This document shows positions 25,945-35,900 of a stretch of DNA of 64,000 nt, piece after piece (the first letter of the stretch is position 1; each line of letters opens with the position of its first letter). Source of the DNA: Akkermansia muciniphila (lineage in GTDB: Bacteria; Verrucomicrobiota; Verrucomicrobiia; Verrucomicrobiales; Akkermansiaceae); the NCBI GenBank assembly GCA_947624785.1, contig CANQLV010000006.1, positions 124,001 to 188,000 on the forward strand. Direction: 5' to 3'. A program made the position numbers and the translations under genes. Below the pieces are notes generated by a model. It saw only the letters and a list, made by a program, of their open reading frames with translations. It did not search any database and was not told the DNA's origin.

Positions 25945-26667
25945 TCACTTCCGGCGGCGCACCAGCAGCGCCATCAGTCCCAGAACGCTCAAGGAGGCGG
26001 CCGCTGGTTCGGGAACCATGTTCCACGCCTCCTTGATTTCTTCTCCCGTCAATGCGGCACCATAAGCCTTGAAATCCGCGATGCTGAAGGAATGTTCATC
26101 CGTCGTGCCCCCGCCGACGGTCACGGTTCCGTTCTGGCCGCCGTTGAGCCCTGCGGACAACTGGGGGGTATCCACGATGTTTTCCCCGTTCAGGAAAATC
26201 TGGAAATCCGTTTTCCGGGTGGTGGCATCCGTACTGAGGGACATGGAAAGGTTGAACCATCCTCCGTCAATGACGTCCCGCCCAATGGTGAAGGTCTGGC
26301 CCGCTTCTCCCGTTCTCCGGGAAGTAAACGTGCCGTCCCCATTGTAAACAAGCTGGAGGCCTCTGAGAGAATCCGTCTCTCCAAAGCTGTAAATAGTGGC
26401 GGCAGACCCCAGGGAGGACAAATCCAGCCACATGCCCACCGTCTGCGTAGAAATGTTGCGGTCCCCGCCCGTCACCGTCGCCCAGTCCGTGTAGGAAGCC
26501 GCTGAATTGACCGCGGAGGAAATGCTCCATCCTTCCAGATTGATGCCGCTTGCCGTCATGAATTGTTCCGAGGGAGCGCCGGAAGAAAATTCCCAGGCGG
26601 CGGCAGTTGCGGCGCAGGCGGAACCAATGCCGGCAGCCAGCATGATGGTTAATAATGTCTTTTTCAT
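25945..26667 (-). CDS. PEP-CTERM anchored LamG-like surface protein
   Basis: The 240-residue product has an N-terminal signal peptide (MKKTLLTIMLAAGIGSACA) and ends in a PEP-CTERM sorting signal: VPEPAAASLSVLGLMALLVRRRK, i.e. the PEP motif, one membrane helix and a basic tail. Such proteins are processed by an exosortase. The part between (about 24-215) has the beta-sandwich pattern of concanavalin/LamG domains (WAWEFSS start, FQIFLNGENI and SFSIADFKAYGAALTGEEI near the end), which often bind glycans. No exosortase gene is in the window. The gene has its own terminator and faces a region rich in palindromic repeats upstream. Confidence 0.9.
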   Translation of the reverse strand: MKKTLLTIMLAAGIGSACAATAAAWEFSSGAPSEQFMTASGINLEGWSISSAVNSAASYTDWATVTGGDRNISTQTVGMWLDLSSLGSAATIYSFGETDSLRGLQLVYNGDGTFTSRRTGEAGQTFTIGRDVIDGGWFNLSMSLSTDATTRKTDFQIFLNGENIVDTPQLSAGLNGGQNGTVTVGGGTTDEHSFSIADFKAYGAALTGEEIKEAWNMVPEPAAASLSVLGLMALLVRRRK

Positions 26668-26736
26668 TATCTTAAACAGAGTTGATCATCAGTTGATTGA
26701 AGGGAATATCCAGAACCTTCCCTTCCATGCAGAATC

Positions 26737-26761
26737 AATACCGGATTTGTAATCCGGTATT
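26737..26761. repeat. GGATT-NNN-AATCC palindrome, pair 3 left
   Basis: Perfect 11-bp arms (AATACCGGATT) around loop TGT; the longest member of the family here. Partner with loop ACA at 27070-27084. Confidence 0.9.
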
Positions 26762-26864
26762 GGTTTTGCCGTCGGGAAAAGCTGTCCTTCGCAAAACTCC
26801 GGCATCGTAGGTACGAACCTTAATTGATATTCCACAGCTCCTTTCCACAGTCGCATACCGCCCG

Positions 26865-26892
26865 GCTGTCAGGGCCGGGAGGCCCTGACAGC
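26865..26892. repeat. GC-rich hairpin repeat between palindrome pair 3
   Basis: Perfect 12-bp arms GCTGTCAGGGCC around loop GGGA followed by CATTCCC: a left end of the GC-rich family seen at 23159. A later GCGCTACAGAACG also matches its body. Apart from these repeats, nothing is seen in 26668-27233. Confidence 0.75.
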
Positions 26893-27069
26893 CATTCCCT
26901 GGAACGCAGCAAGGGTTATTGAACGGGAGCTTCCGCTGCGCTACAGAACGGTTTCAACCACGAAAGGCGGGAGCCTTCCGCTCCCAGGCGACGGAGCCGC
27001 AAAATCACCGGGCACCGGCAAGCGAAATTTCCCCAAACCGTTTTTCTTTCAATTTTGTAGACTTGACTT

Positions 27070-27084
27070 CGGATTACAAATCCG
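27070..27084. repeat. GGATT-NNN-AATCC palindrome, pair 3 right
   Basis: CGGATT-ACA-AATCCG; loop is the reverse complement of TGT in 26748-26750. Confidence 0.85.
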
Positions 27085-27233
27085 TCCATGCGTACTATCT
27101 TCTCTTCCGCAAGCCGCAGAATCAGTTCGTCCGGAACTGCAATTTTACTTTTGGTAAAGAAATGACTTTACAATTCTTAACTAAACGGTATATTCCGTCT
27201 CCCGAACCGAACACCAAACCGGAGTTACACACC

Positions 27234-27398
27234 ATGAAAGTTCTTTCTTCCTTAGCCTCTATGAAGCGCCGCCACGCAGACTGCCAAATCGTGAAGCGCA
27301 AGGGCACGCTGTATGTGATTTGCAAGAGCAATCCCAAGTTTAAAGCCCGCCAGGGCGCCACGGCAGGTACGCGTCTTTCCAAGAAGGGCGTCAAGTAA
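27234..27398 (+). CDS. rpmJ: 50S ribosomal protein L36, YkgO-like form
   Basis: A 54-residue small ribosomal protein. From ATG 27234 the product reads [20 protein letters not shown] and continues with [21 protein letters not shown], close to the second-type L36 (YkgO, RpmJ2) which lacks the full zinc-ribbon cysteine set: here only Cys17 and Cys30 are present. In other bacteria this form replaces zinc-containing L36 under zinc limitation; whether it is the sole L36 here cannot be seen. GGAG lies 9 nt upstream. A terminator follows and separates it from metX. The larger open frame to 26919 upstream is non-coding repeat sequence. Confidence 0.93.
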   Translation: MKVLSSLASMKRRHADCQIVKRKGTLYVICKSNPKFKARQGATAGTRLSKKGVK

Positions 27399-27423
27399 AC
27401 CCTGGCCCATCACAGATTTCAAG

Positions 27424-27457
27424 AAGACCGCCGCCCGCCGGGTGCCGGTCTTTTTTT
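27424..27457 (+). terminator. Terminator after rpmJ
   Basis: Stem AAGACCG (27424-27430) with CGGTCTT (27446-27452), GC-rich loop and T run TTTTTTT. Confidence 0.85.
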
Positions 27458-27483
27458 GCTGACAAAGCCCCTTCTCTCACACC

Positions 27484-28647
27484 ATGCAGCTTCCCACCGT
27501 CCACACCAGATTTCTGGACCTGCCCGGCTCCTTTTCCCTGCGGAACGGCGCCGCGCTGGACAAGGTGCGCGTGGCCTACGAGCAGTACGGCGCCCTGACG
27601 CCGGAGAAGGACAACGTAATCCTGCTGTTCCACGCTCTTTCCGGCAGCCAGCACGCCTACGGCTACAATCCGGAAGTTCCGGGCACCGGCTCCCTCTGGA
27701 AGCCGGAAAACCACGAGGGCTGGTGGAACAGCATCATCGGCCCCGGCAAGCCGCTGGATACGGACCTCTTCTGCATCATCTGCGCCAATTACCTGGGCGG
27801 ATGCTACGGCACCACCGGACCGGCCAGCCCATGCCCCGCGGACGGCCTGCCCTACGGCTCCCGTTTCCCGCATGTGGAGGCGGCGGACCAGGCGCGCCTC
27901 CAGGCCCTTCTGCTGGACAGCCTGGGAATAGAACGCATCCATCTGGCAGGGCCGTCCGTAGGCGGCCTGATCGCCCTCAGCTTCGCGTGCCAGTTCCCGG
28001 AACGGGTCCGGAGCTTCATTTCCATCGGCTCCGGCTACCGGGCTTCCATTGAACACCGTTTGTCCCTGTTTGAACAAATCCTGGCCATTGAGCTTGATCC
28101 GGATTTCCGCGGGGGTGATTATTACCAGGGCCCGGCCCCCAAAAAGGGGCTGGCGTTCGCGCGCATCATCGGCCACAAGTCGTTCGTATACCAGGAAGGC
28201 CTGGAACAGCGCGCCAGGAAGGAAGTGGGGGGCAAGTCCGGACTGCTCACGTGGATGACGCCCACCCGCAGCACACAGAGCTACATGCTGCACCAGGGGA
28301 CCAAGTTCGCGGAACGCTTTGACGCGAACGCCTACATCCGCATTGCGGACATGTGGGCGGAGTTCGACATCCGCGACCACGCTCCGGACGGAACGTTTAA
28401 AACCGCCCTGGAAGGCTTCCGCCGCGCAGGAATTCCCGCGCTCGTCTTTTCCATTGATACGGATTGCTGCTTCCGCCCGGCGGAACAGCAGGATTTTGTG
28501 GCGCAGCTGGAATCCGCGCGCATTCCCGTGGAGTTCCATACCATCGTTTCCACCAAGGGGCACGATTCCTTCCTGCTGGAGCCGGAGCTTTACGCGGAAC
28601 CCATCCGGCGCATTCTGGCGGAAGGACACCCGGAACACACTCCGTAA
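27484..28647 (+). CDS. metX: Homoserine O-acetyltransferase
   Basis: Alpha/beta-hydrolase-fold enzyme of methionine synthesis that acetylates homoserine using acetyl-CoA (some relatives use succinyl-CoA). The 387-residue product has the nucleophile elbow GPSVGG (Ser at about residue 160), the GYNPEVPG..WWNSIIGPGK block of the family, catalytic Asp in FSIDTDCCFRP and catalytic His in KGHDSFLLEP. All parts are present. It follows the rpmJ terminator; no riboswitch is seen in the 85-bp gap, so regulation is not shown. Confidence 0.95.
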   Translation: MQLPTVHTRFLDLPGSFSLRNGAALDKVRVAYEQYGALTPEKDNVILLFHALSGSQHAYGYNPEVPGTGSLWKPENHEGWWNSIIGPGKPLDTDLFCIICANYLGGCYGTTGPASPCPADGLPYGSRFPHVEAADQARLQALLLDSLGIERIHLAGPSVGGLIALSFACQFPERVRSFISIGSGYRASIEHRLSLFEQILAIELDPDFRGGDYYQGPAPKKGLAFARIIGHKSFVYQEGLEQRARKEVGGKSGLLTWMTPTRSTQSYMLHQGTKFAERFDANAYIRIADMWAEFDIRDHAPDGTFKTALEGFRRAGIPALVFSIDTDCCFRPAEQQDFVAQLESARIPVEFHTIVSTKGHDSFLLEPELYAEPIRRILAEGHPEHTP

Positions 28648-28710
28648 GCTTTTCCGTTCAAGCCGGGGAAACCTCCCTCCCCATCCGTTCTCCTGATAAC
28701 CGCATCTCCG

Positions 28711-28748
28711 GGAACAAGGGCCTCCCTGCCCTTGTAAAGCGATTCCCA
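28711..28748. repeat. GC-rich hairpin repeat, right-end type
   Basis: GGGAAC, then hairpin ACAAGGGC (28714-28721) with GCCCTTGT (28728-28735), loop CTCCCT, similar to the right end of the 23159-23276 element. A second small palindrome CGCCGGA/TCCGGCG is at about 28832. Confidence 0.6.
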
Positions 28749-28928
28749 CAAACAAGGAGGCGCCACGGGTCCGGGCAAGCCCGGAAGACGGATTGACAGA
28801 AAAGCCCTCCGGCTTTAGTCTCCCTGTCAAGGCGCCGGACGTTTCCGGCGAATCATGAAAACTGCGGATTTCCCACGGAGCATTTCACGGTAGCCGCACA
28901 GGGGCCGTCCACCAGGGAAAGGAAGGAT

Positions 28929-29240
28929 ATGAGCTACTATTTTATCGTAACGGTTTCTTTAAGCTCCGATGCAGGCACTCCATACGATTCCTACATCAGG
29001 GAAGTGAAGCCCATTGTTGAAAAACACGGCGGCGAATACCTGGTCAGGACCAATGAGGTCATTCCGTTGAGCGCCGGGTGGAAGCCGGACCGCGTGATCG
29101 TCATCCGTTTTCCCTCCAGGGAAAGCCTGGAACGCTGCTTTTCTTCGGAAGAATACCGGCAGATCAAGTCACTTCGGGAAGATTCCGTTGACAGCCACGC
29201 CATCATCGTGAAAGGAACGGATGGTGATGAAGCTCGGTGA
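28929..29240 (+). CDS. DUF1330 family small protein
   Basis: A 103-residue ferredoxin-like-fold protein. The blocks YDSYIREVKPIVEKHGGEYLVR and DRVIVIRFPSRESLERCFSSEEYRQI follow the DUF1330 pattern, members of which are thought to be dimeric cytosolic proteins with no established reaction. AAGGAAGGA stands just before the ATG. It is followed by an OsmC-family gene in the same direction, 179 bp downstream. Confidence 0.85.
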   Translation: MSYYFIVTVSLSSDAGTPYDSYIREVKPIVEKHGGEYLVRTNEVIPLSAGWKPDRVIVIRFPSRESLERCFSSEEYRQIKSLREDSVDSHAIIVKGTDGDEAR

Positions 29241-29419
29241 AGGGCTGCATCAGATCAGGATTGATTTCCTGACAAGCACAGAAGAACGGGGATAAGGGGG
29301 CTTTGCCGCGCATGCCGGAATGGACCGGCACCCCCTGCAAACCGGATTTCCACAACGGCCAACTAAAAAAATAACCAAATTCCGGTGAACCCAATCCAGG
29401 GTTCCGCTGTCACACTCCT

Positions 29420-29830
29420 ATGACTGATACTCATTATACCTCCGAGACGGAGAACGTCGGACAATTCCGCTGTGAAACCACTTACATTCCTTCCAACATC
29501 ACTTTTGCCACGGACCTGCCCGCCTCTTTTGAAGGCCGCGCAGAGTTCCCCTCCCCCGGCGTGATGCTCGGTTCCACGCTCGCCTCCTGCATGATGAGCC
29601 TGGTTTCCGTGGTCGCGGCCAGAAAGGGCGTGGACCTGAAAGGCATGCGCGTTCTGGCGCGCGCGGTGGAATCCTCCAAGGGGATTGAAAAGATTGAGCT
29701 GAAAGCCGTCATGCCCCTGGAAGGTAGCCACCCCCTCCGCTCCATGCTGGAAAAAACGGCCATGAGCTGCCCGGTCCGCCAGGCGCTGAGGCCTGACATG
29801 GAAACGCCCGTTGAATGGGAATGGAAGTAA
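29420..29830 (+). CDS. OsmC-family peroxide-detoxifying protein
   Basis: A 136-residue OsmC/Ohr-fold protein. The two conserved cysteines of the family are present: one in STLASCMMSLVSVVAARKG (about residue 55) and one in AMSCPVRQAL (about residue 118). Such proteins reduce organic hydroperoxides through the cysteine pair. No disulfide-reductase partner is nearby. Located between DUF1330 and the autotransporter, with a strong terminator after. Confidence 0.9.
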   Translation: MTDTHYTSETENVGQFRCETTYIPSNITFATDLPASFEGRAEFPSPGVMLGSTLASCMMSLVSVVAARKGVDLKGMRVLARAVESSKGIEKIELKAVMPLEGSHPLRSMLEKTAMSCPVRQALRPDMETPVEWEWK

Positions 29831-29898
29831 ACCGCCCATGATAGGGCGCAAACCGGGCTTCAAGTTATCCTATAGAGAAATCCCGCCCATTCACGAAG

Positions 29899-29933
29899 AA
29901 GGCCGCCGCGGATTATTCCGCGGCGGCCTTTTG
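29899..29933. terminator. Bidirectional terminator, OsmC/autotransporter
   Basis: Perfect 14-bp stem (arm AAGGCCGCCGCGGA at 29899-29912, complement at 29917-29930) with loop TTAT. Can serve the convergent OsmC and autotransporter genes. Confidence 0.92.
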
Positions 29934-29954
29934 ACTAGCTGACGTTTTTCTCCG

Positions 29955-32900
29955 TTAGAAGTTGTAGCGGTAGCCGATGCTTCCGTTGATGGAGCTGGAA
30001 CCGCTGCGGATGTCCGCATTGCCGTCCACGAAGATGACGCCCTGGGTGCCTACGGGAACGCTCAGCCCCACACCAGCCTGGAAGGCCGTGCTTCCCACCT
30101 TGGCGCCGTACACCGGACGCGTGTAGGACGGGTCCGCCAGGAAGCCTACATTGGCCTGCCCGCGACGGTCGCCCATGTCCTGGGAGACGTTCACCCGGAC
30201 TTCACCCAGCGCTTCACGCCCGAAGACGTTGGAGCCCATGAGGCCGGAGAGCCTGGCACCCACGGCGACCGCCGCCGTGGTCAGTTCCTGGTCCTCCACC
30301 CTCAGCCCGGCATTTCCGGCGGAGCCGCTTTCACTGTAGCCGTCCATGCGCGTCGTCATGATGGAGGCGTTGAACAGGGGCTGGAGAATCACGCTCTTGT
30401 CTTCATTGAGGGCGATGTCGTACGCCAGTTCGTACATGGCGCCGAAGCCGGCCCCCGTCGTACTGCCGTGGGCCTGGTAGGAGCCCGAACCGTAGTCCAC
30501 CGTGCGCGTGAGCCTGGCATCGTTCCAGCCGCCCGTCAGGATCAGCAGGTGGGACCATTTGCGGGACTGGTACCGGGCGAACAGGTTGACGTAGTAGCTG
30601 TCCAGGTCTCCGTCCGCGCTATCCGCCGCATTCGCCGTGAGGCTTCCGTAGTTGGCCGTAAAGGCCGCGCCTGCGGTGAAGTTGTCGCTGATGTCCACGT
30701 CCATGCCTACCGTTCCGCCCCAGGTGGTGAGCTCATAGCCGCTTTCGTCCCCCTTGGTGTCCAGCTTGGCGTAGGACCCGGTGCCCTGCATCCACATGTG
30801 GAAGTAAGGCATGTCTTCATGGACGTACGCGGGGTTCACGCCCATCTGCGCCACGCGGTTGCGGATCCAGCCCATCTGGTCGCGCAGGGAGTCGCGCTGG
30901 GCGATTCCCAGGCTGGTGACCGTGCTGCCCGCGGCGGCGGCCAGCTTGCGGGCCGCTCCGGAGTAGTCGCCCGCGTTCTGGGAGAGCAGAACGGAGGTGT
31001 AGAAGTCGCGCAGGGTGGTGCCTTCCTCCATATGGTAGCGGGAGTTCCACAGCAGTTCCGCCCCGGTGGCCGCGTTCCGCGTCAGGGAGGAGTCACGGAA
31101 GATGTTTTCCGTGCGCGCCGTGCCGGTGAGGATGATGGCCGTCATGCTGTCATTGGTGGTCAGAGACAGGTTTTCATACAGGGAGCTGAGGATCATGTCC
31201 TGAAGGGTGACGTTGTCCCCCAGGGATACCAGCGCGCCGTCCGTCGTCTTGAACAGTTCCATGTTCAGCGTTTCCGTGTTCCCGGTCACCAGGGTGTCCA
31301 GGTTGGTCATGACCAGCGTCACTTCCCCCGTTCCGTCGCCCAGCGTAATGTTTCCGCTGGAGGTGACGAAGGGATTCCCCAGGCCGTCCACCGTGGTGGA
31401 GGACGTGGTGATGGTGACCGTGCTGTTCCCCGTCACGCTCAAGCCGTCCGTGCCAAGCGTCAACTGGGTCTTGGGAGCGTCCGCACTGCCGATGTTGAGC
31501 GTGCCGCCGTTCACCGTGATGCCCTTGTAGGCAGCCTGGGCGGGATTGCCGCCTTCCGCTGCCGCGCCGGCCAGGGTCAGCGCGCCGCCGTCGCTCACGT
31601 TCAGGTTGTAGCCGGCATTGCCCGCACCCTTGATGGTCTGCACGCTGCCGTTGCCGGATTTGACGTTGAGCGTTCCGGATGCGCCGTCCAGCGTTCCGGT
31701 AAAGGTATGGGAGGCGGAGGAGTCCACCGTCATTTCCGCACCGCTCAGCTTCAGGGCGCCCCCGCCCGTCAGGCCGGAGACCGTGTTCACGGAGCCAGCC
31801 GCGGTGGAAAGCGCGGAACCTTCCCGGATGTCCAGCAGAACGCCGTCCAGGAAGGAGCCGTTGCCCAGCGTCAGGGAGGAGTCCGTTCCCGTTCCTCCCA
31901 GGGTCAGCGTGCCGTCACCGGAGATGGTCACATCAGTCACATGGCTGCCGGCCTGCTGGCCGGTAAGGACCAGCTGGGCGCCGCGGCCCAGGTCCAGGGT
32001 TCCTCCACCCGTGCCGGAGGCCAGGTTTTCCACCGTCGTCACACGGAAGGCGCCGTCATTCCTGCCGCCCAGCGTGATGTCTCCCCCGGCGAGCTCCAGC
32101 GTGGTAAGGCTGTTGCCCGCGCCGTTGAGGACGATGTTCCCTTCCGTGGAGCTCAGTTTGGAGTCATTTCCGGTGAAGTTGCCTTCCACGGTGAGGGTTT
32201 CCGCGCCTTTCTTGACGAAGTCCACATGGTCCCCGCTGATGGTGCCGCCGAAGCTGTTGCCGCCGGCGTCAACGTTCTGGATCAGGTCCACCACGGCATG
32301 GTTGGCGGCAGCGTCCGCCGCCGTATTCGTCACCACCAGAGCGCCATTGCTGCCGATCAGGTTGCTGACTTTCAGGCCGTCTCCGTTCCGGGAGGCTTCA
32401 GGAGCACCGTTCAGGCTTACATTGAGCGTGGTTCCGTTGATGCCCACTGCCTTGTAGGGGTCCAGGGCGGCGTAGTCGCTGACGTTGGGGTTGTCCGAGT
32501 TGGGCGTGGTGTCCACCAGGTAGACGAGGTCCGTATTGCCGCTGACCATCAGCGTTCCGTCCGCGCCCAGGACTTCCGTCACGGCATAACCGAGGGAGGC
32601 CAGAAGCGGGGAAAAGGCGATCTGCTTGTAGTTGTCCACGGTCAGGGTTCCCGTCGTCAGCACCAGCCCCACGCCGTCCGCGGAATCCCGGTTGGCGGAG
32701 AGCAGGTCCAGGACGCCCTGGTTGCTGAGGTTGATGGTCGTGTTGGCGGCGGAGAGCGTCAGGCTGTCCGCATCAATGACGCCCTGCCCGGTTGTTCCGC
32801 CCGCGGCAAGGCTGCCGGAATCCAGTTTCAGCGTCACCGTCTTGCCCGTCATGTCCAATCCGCCGGAGATGCCGGTGAGCCGGGAGTAGTCCTCCATGAC

Positions 32901-35900
32901 GATGGAGCCGACCATGGAGCCGGACAGACCGCCCAGATTGATGGTGTTCAGGGCGCCCTGCGCTCCGGCGGAAGCGGCCACTTCCACGTTTCCGGTGGTT
33001 TTAGCCTCCGCGTTTGCCAGGCTTCCCTTCGTAATCAGGATGGCGTTGGCCGCATTCTGGGAGGCCAGGTCAAGAACCCCGTTGTTGACGGTGACCCGTC
33101 CGGACCCCAGGGAGTCGGCCCCCGCCAGGGTGACGGTGCCCATTCCGGAAAGCGTGGTGGAACCGGTGAATCCGGTGTTGCCGGCCGCCAGCGTTATATT
33201 GCCCGTAGTGTCAACAACCAGGGAACCGGCTCCGGAGAGGGCCCCGGCCCAGGCGCTTCCGTCACCCAACCGCGCCGTAGCGCCGCCCGCAATGGAGAGG
33301 GTGCCCAGGAAGGTGTTCGCTCCGGTGAGTTCCAGCGTTCCGGCGTTTACGGATACCGTGCTGCCGGCCGTACCGCTGATGACGCCGCCGTAGGAGAAGT
33401 CGCGGGCAAAGGCCAGCGTGGAGTTGTTCTGGATGTCAATGCTGTCCCCCAGCTTGGTCACGTTGGTGGAGTTCACCGTGACCGTGCCGCGGTGCACCTT
33501 GAGCTGTCCGTCCAGGTTGACGCCGCCCGTCAGGGTGATGTTGCCCGCGCCCTGGGTGGAGAACGCCGTGCCGCTCAGATCGCCGCTGAGCGTGAAATCC
33601 TTGGTGGCGAATATCTGGTTGCCCGTAAAGACGATGTCATTGGCAAAGGCGCCCCCGGCCGTGCCGTTCCATTCCGCACGGACATTGGAGTCCGCCAGGT
33701 TCACGGTACCGTCCGCTCCCATGGTCACGTTATTCAATTGGAAGTAGCCGGCTGTCACGGACAGGGTTCCCTGGAATGCCGTGCTCAGGTTCAGGACGTT
33801 GGCTCCGTAGCTGGTTCCCAGCCCCACGGAAACGGTGCCGGTGCCGGAGGCGTTCAGGTTCAGCGCCGTGTTGTCATTGGCGCCGCTGACCGTCAGCACG
33901 GAGCCGGTCGCCAGCTCCACGGTTTTTCCGTTGGCCAGGGCCTTGGCGGCGGTAGCCGTCACGTTTTCACCCAGGATCAGGGAGCCGTCCGTCCATGCCA
34001 TGTTGTCTGCGGTGAACGCGGTAGCAAAAGCGCCGGAAGCCAGGTTAAGGCTGCCGCCCTGCAGGTTGATCATGCCCATGCCCGGCTGGACATCCCCCGT
34101 AGCCAGGGTCAGTGTGCCGCCGGTGACGGTGATGGCTCCGGACCCCAGGGAGTTGGCGACCTGGGCCACCAGTTCGCCCTGCTGGACGGAGATGGCTCCC
34201 GCCCAGCCCGTGTTGTCCAGGTTCAGGGTCAGCTTGCCTTCACCGCGCTTGGTCAACGTGCCCTGCGCTATTTTCCCGGTGCCGTCCGAGGCGAAGACGT
34301 AGTCACTGCCCGCGGCGTTGTTCACCGTGATGGAGGCCGGATTCACCGCCCCGGACAAGGTGACGGTTCCCGCTCCGGAGCTGTTGAAGACCAGATTCTG
34401 GCCGGCGGCGGTCTCCGCCGAGCCGTCAATGCCCCATTGGGCTCCCGTGTTCGTATCGCTCCAGGTCATGCCTTCCGTTCCCTGCCAGATCCACACGTCC
34501 CCGGCGGAAGTCACCACCAGCTTGAGGGTGGTGCCCGTCTGTTCAAGCGTGTAAATCAGCGTCTCGTCTCCGGTATAGCCGGCCCAGTTGAAGATGGCGC
34601 TTGCGGCGTCAAGGCCGCTGGCAGCAGAAATCAGGGTGTATTCCCCGGCTTCCGTAATGCCTTCAAGGCCATTCAGGGTGAGGTTGAACGTGCCGGCTCC
34701 GAAGGCCCCGCCCACGCCGATGGAAGAGCTGATATCCAGGGTCAGCGTGGAACTGGCCGCCAGGTTCAGGGCCCCGGCGGTCGTCATCCGCGTATTGGCC
34801 GCCATCGTGATGTTCCCCAGGGAAGTGGCTCCGGCGGCAGTAAGAGCGAGGGTTCCCCCCTGGATGCTCGTCAGCCCCGTGTAGCTGACCGTTCCGCCCA
34901 GCGTCAGGGTTTCATCGCTGACCTTGGTCAGGGAGAGGACACCGGATTCGTCATACGAGATGGCAGTGGCTCCGTAGGCGATGGCAACGCCGCGGTCCGT
35001 GATCGTGCCGTTGTACGTGCCGGAACCTACCGTCAGCGTACGTGCGCCGCCCACGGCGCCCACCTGGGAATTGGCCGTTCCGTCCAGGGAGGCAATCTCA
35101 ATATCCCCCAGGACGCGCATGAAGGCGAATCCGGTGGTATCCGTCCCGGACGTCAGGGTAACGCCGCCCTGCGCCATGGAAGTGCGCAGGTCAAGCCCCG
35201 TACTGTATCCGTTGGCGGCATTCATGGTGATCATGCCGGTAAATCCGGAGGCGTCTCCGCTGATGATGAGCTTGCCGTTGGAGTTGTACCTGCCGTCGCC
35301 CGCGCCGCGGCTGTAAGTGAGGGTTCCCGCGCCGGTGAGCGTTCCGGTGAAGCCCACTTCCTTGGCCCAGTTATCCCTGCCTACCACGGAAACCGCCCCA
35401 TTGACGGTGACGGCGCCGGTAAAGTTGTGCTGGTAATTGGTGGCGTTTGCCTGGGAGGCATCCACCCATTTCAGGGAGACGGCGTCAGACGCGTTCGTCC
35501 CCAGAACCAGATCGGAACCGATGGTGTGGTGGGAGGTGCCCGAGCTGTTGCCGGCAATGATCAGGGACGTTCCATTCTGGAGGGTGACGGAGGAGCCGGC
35601 GCTCCCCCAGTTGATGGCCGCGGTGCCGTTCCCCACCTGGAGGTTGCCCTCCTCCACCACGATGTGGCCGGAGTTGGCCCCCGTCAATTTCAGCAGTCCC
35701 GTGCCGGTTTTCCGGATGGTCCCGGCTCCGGTGATGTTGTTGCCGAAGAGAATGTCTGACGGCGTCACCAGATTGATGAAGGAATTGGCATCCGCAGTGA
35801 GGGAGAACGCCGGGTTGGTCACGGTTCCCAGATCCACGGTGACTGTCGCACCGTTGGCCGCCCCCAGGAAGGAACCGGCCCCCCAGGTAATGCCCGTGGC

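Noticed and set aside
26919..27398. Longer start for the L36 gene
   Set aside because: The extension is made of repeat sequence (palindromes, GC hairpin); the ATG at 27234 has an SD and the full L36 N-terminus.
30468..35759. 1,763-codon open frame on the plus strand inside the autotransporter gene
   Set aside because: Antisense to a repetitive, GC-biased gene; its translation has no domain or leader and matches the mirror of the passenger repeats.
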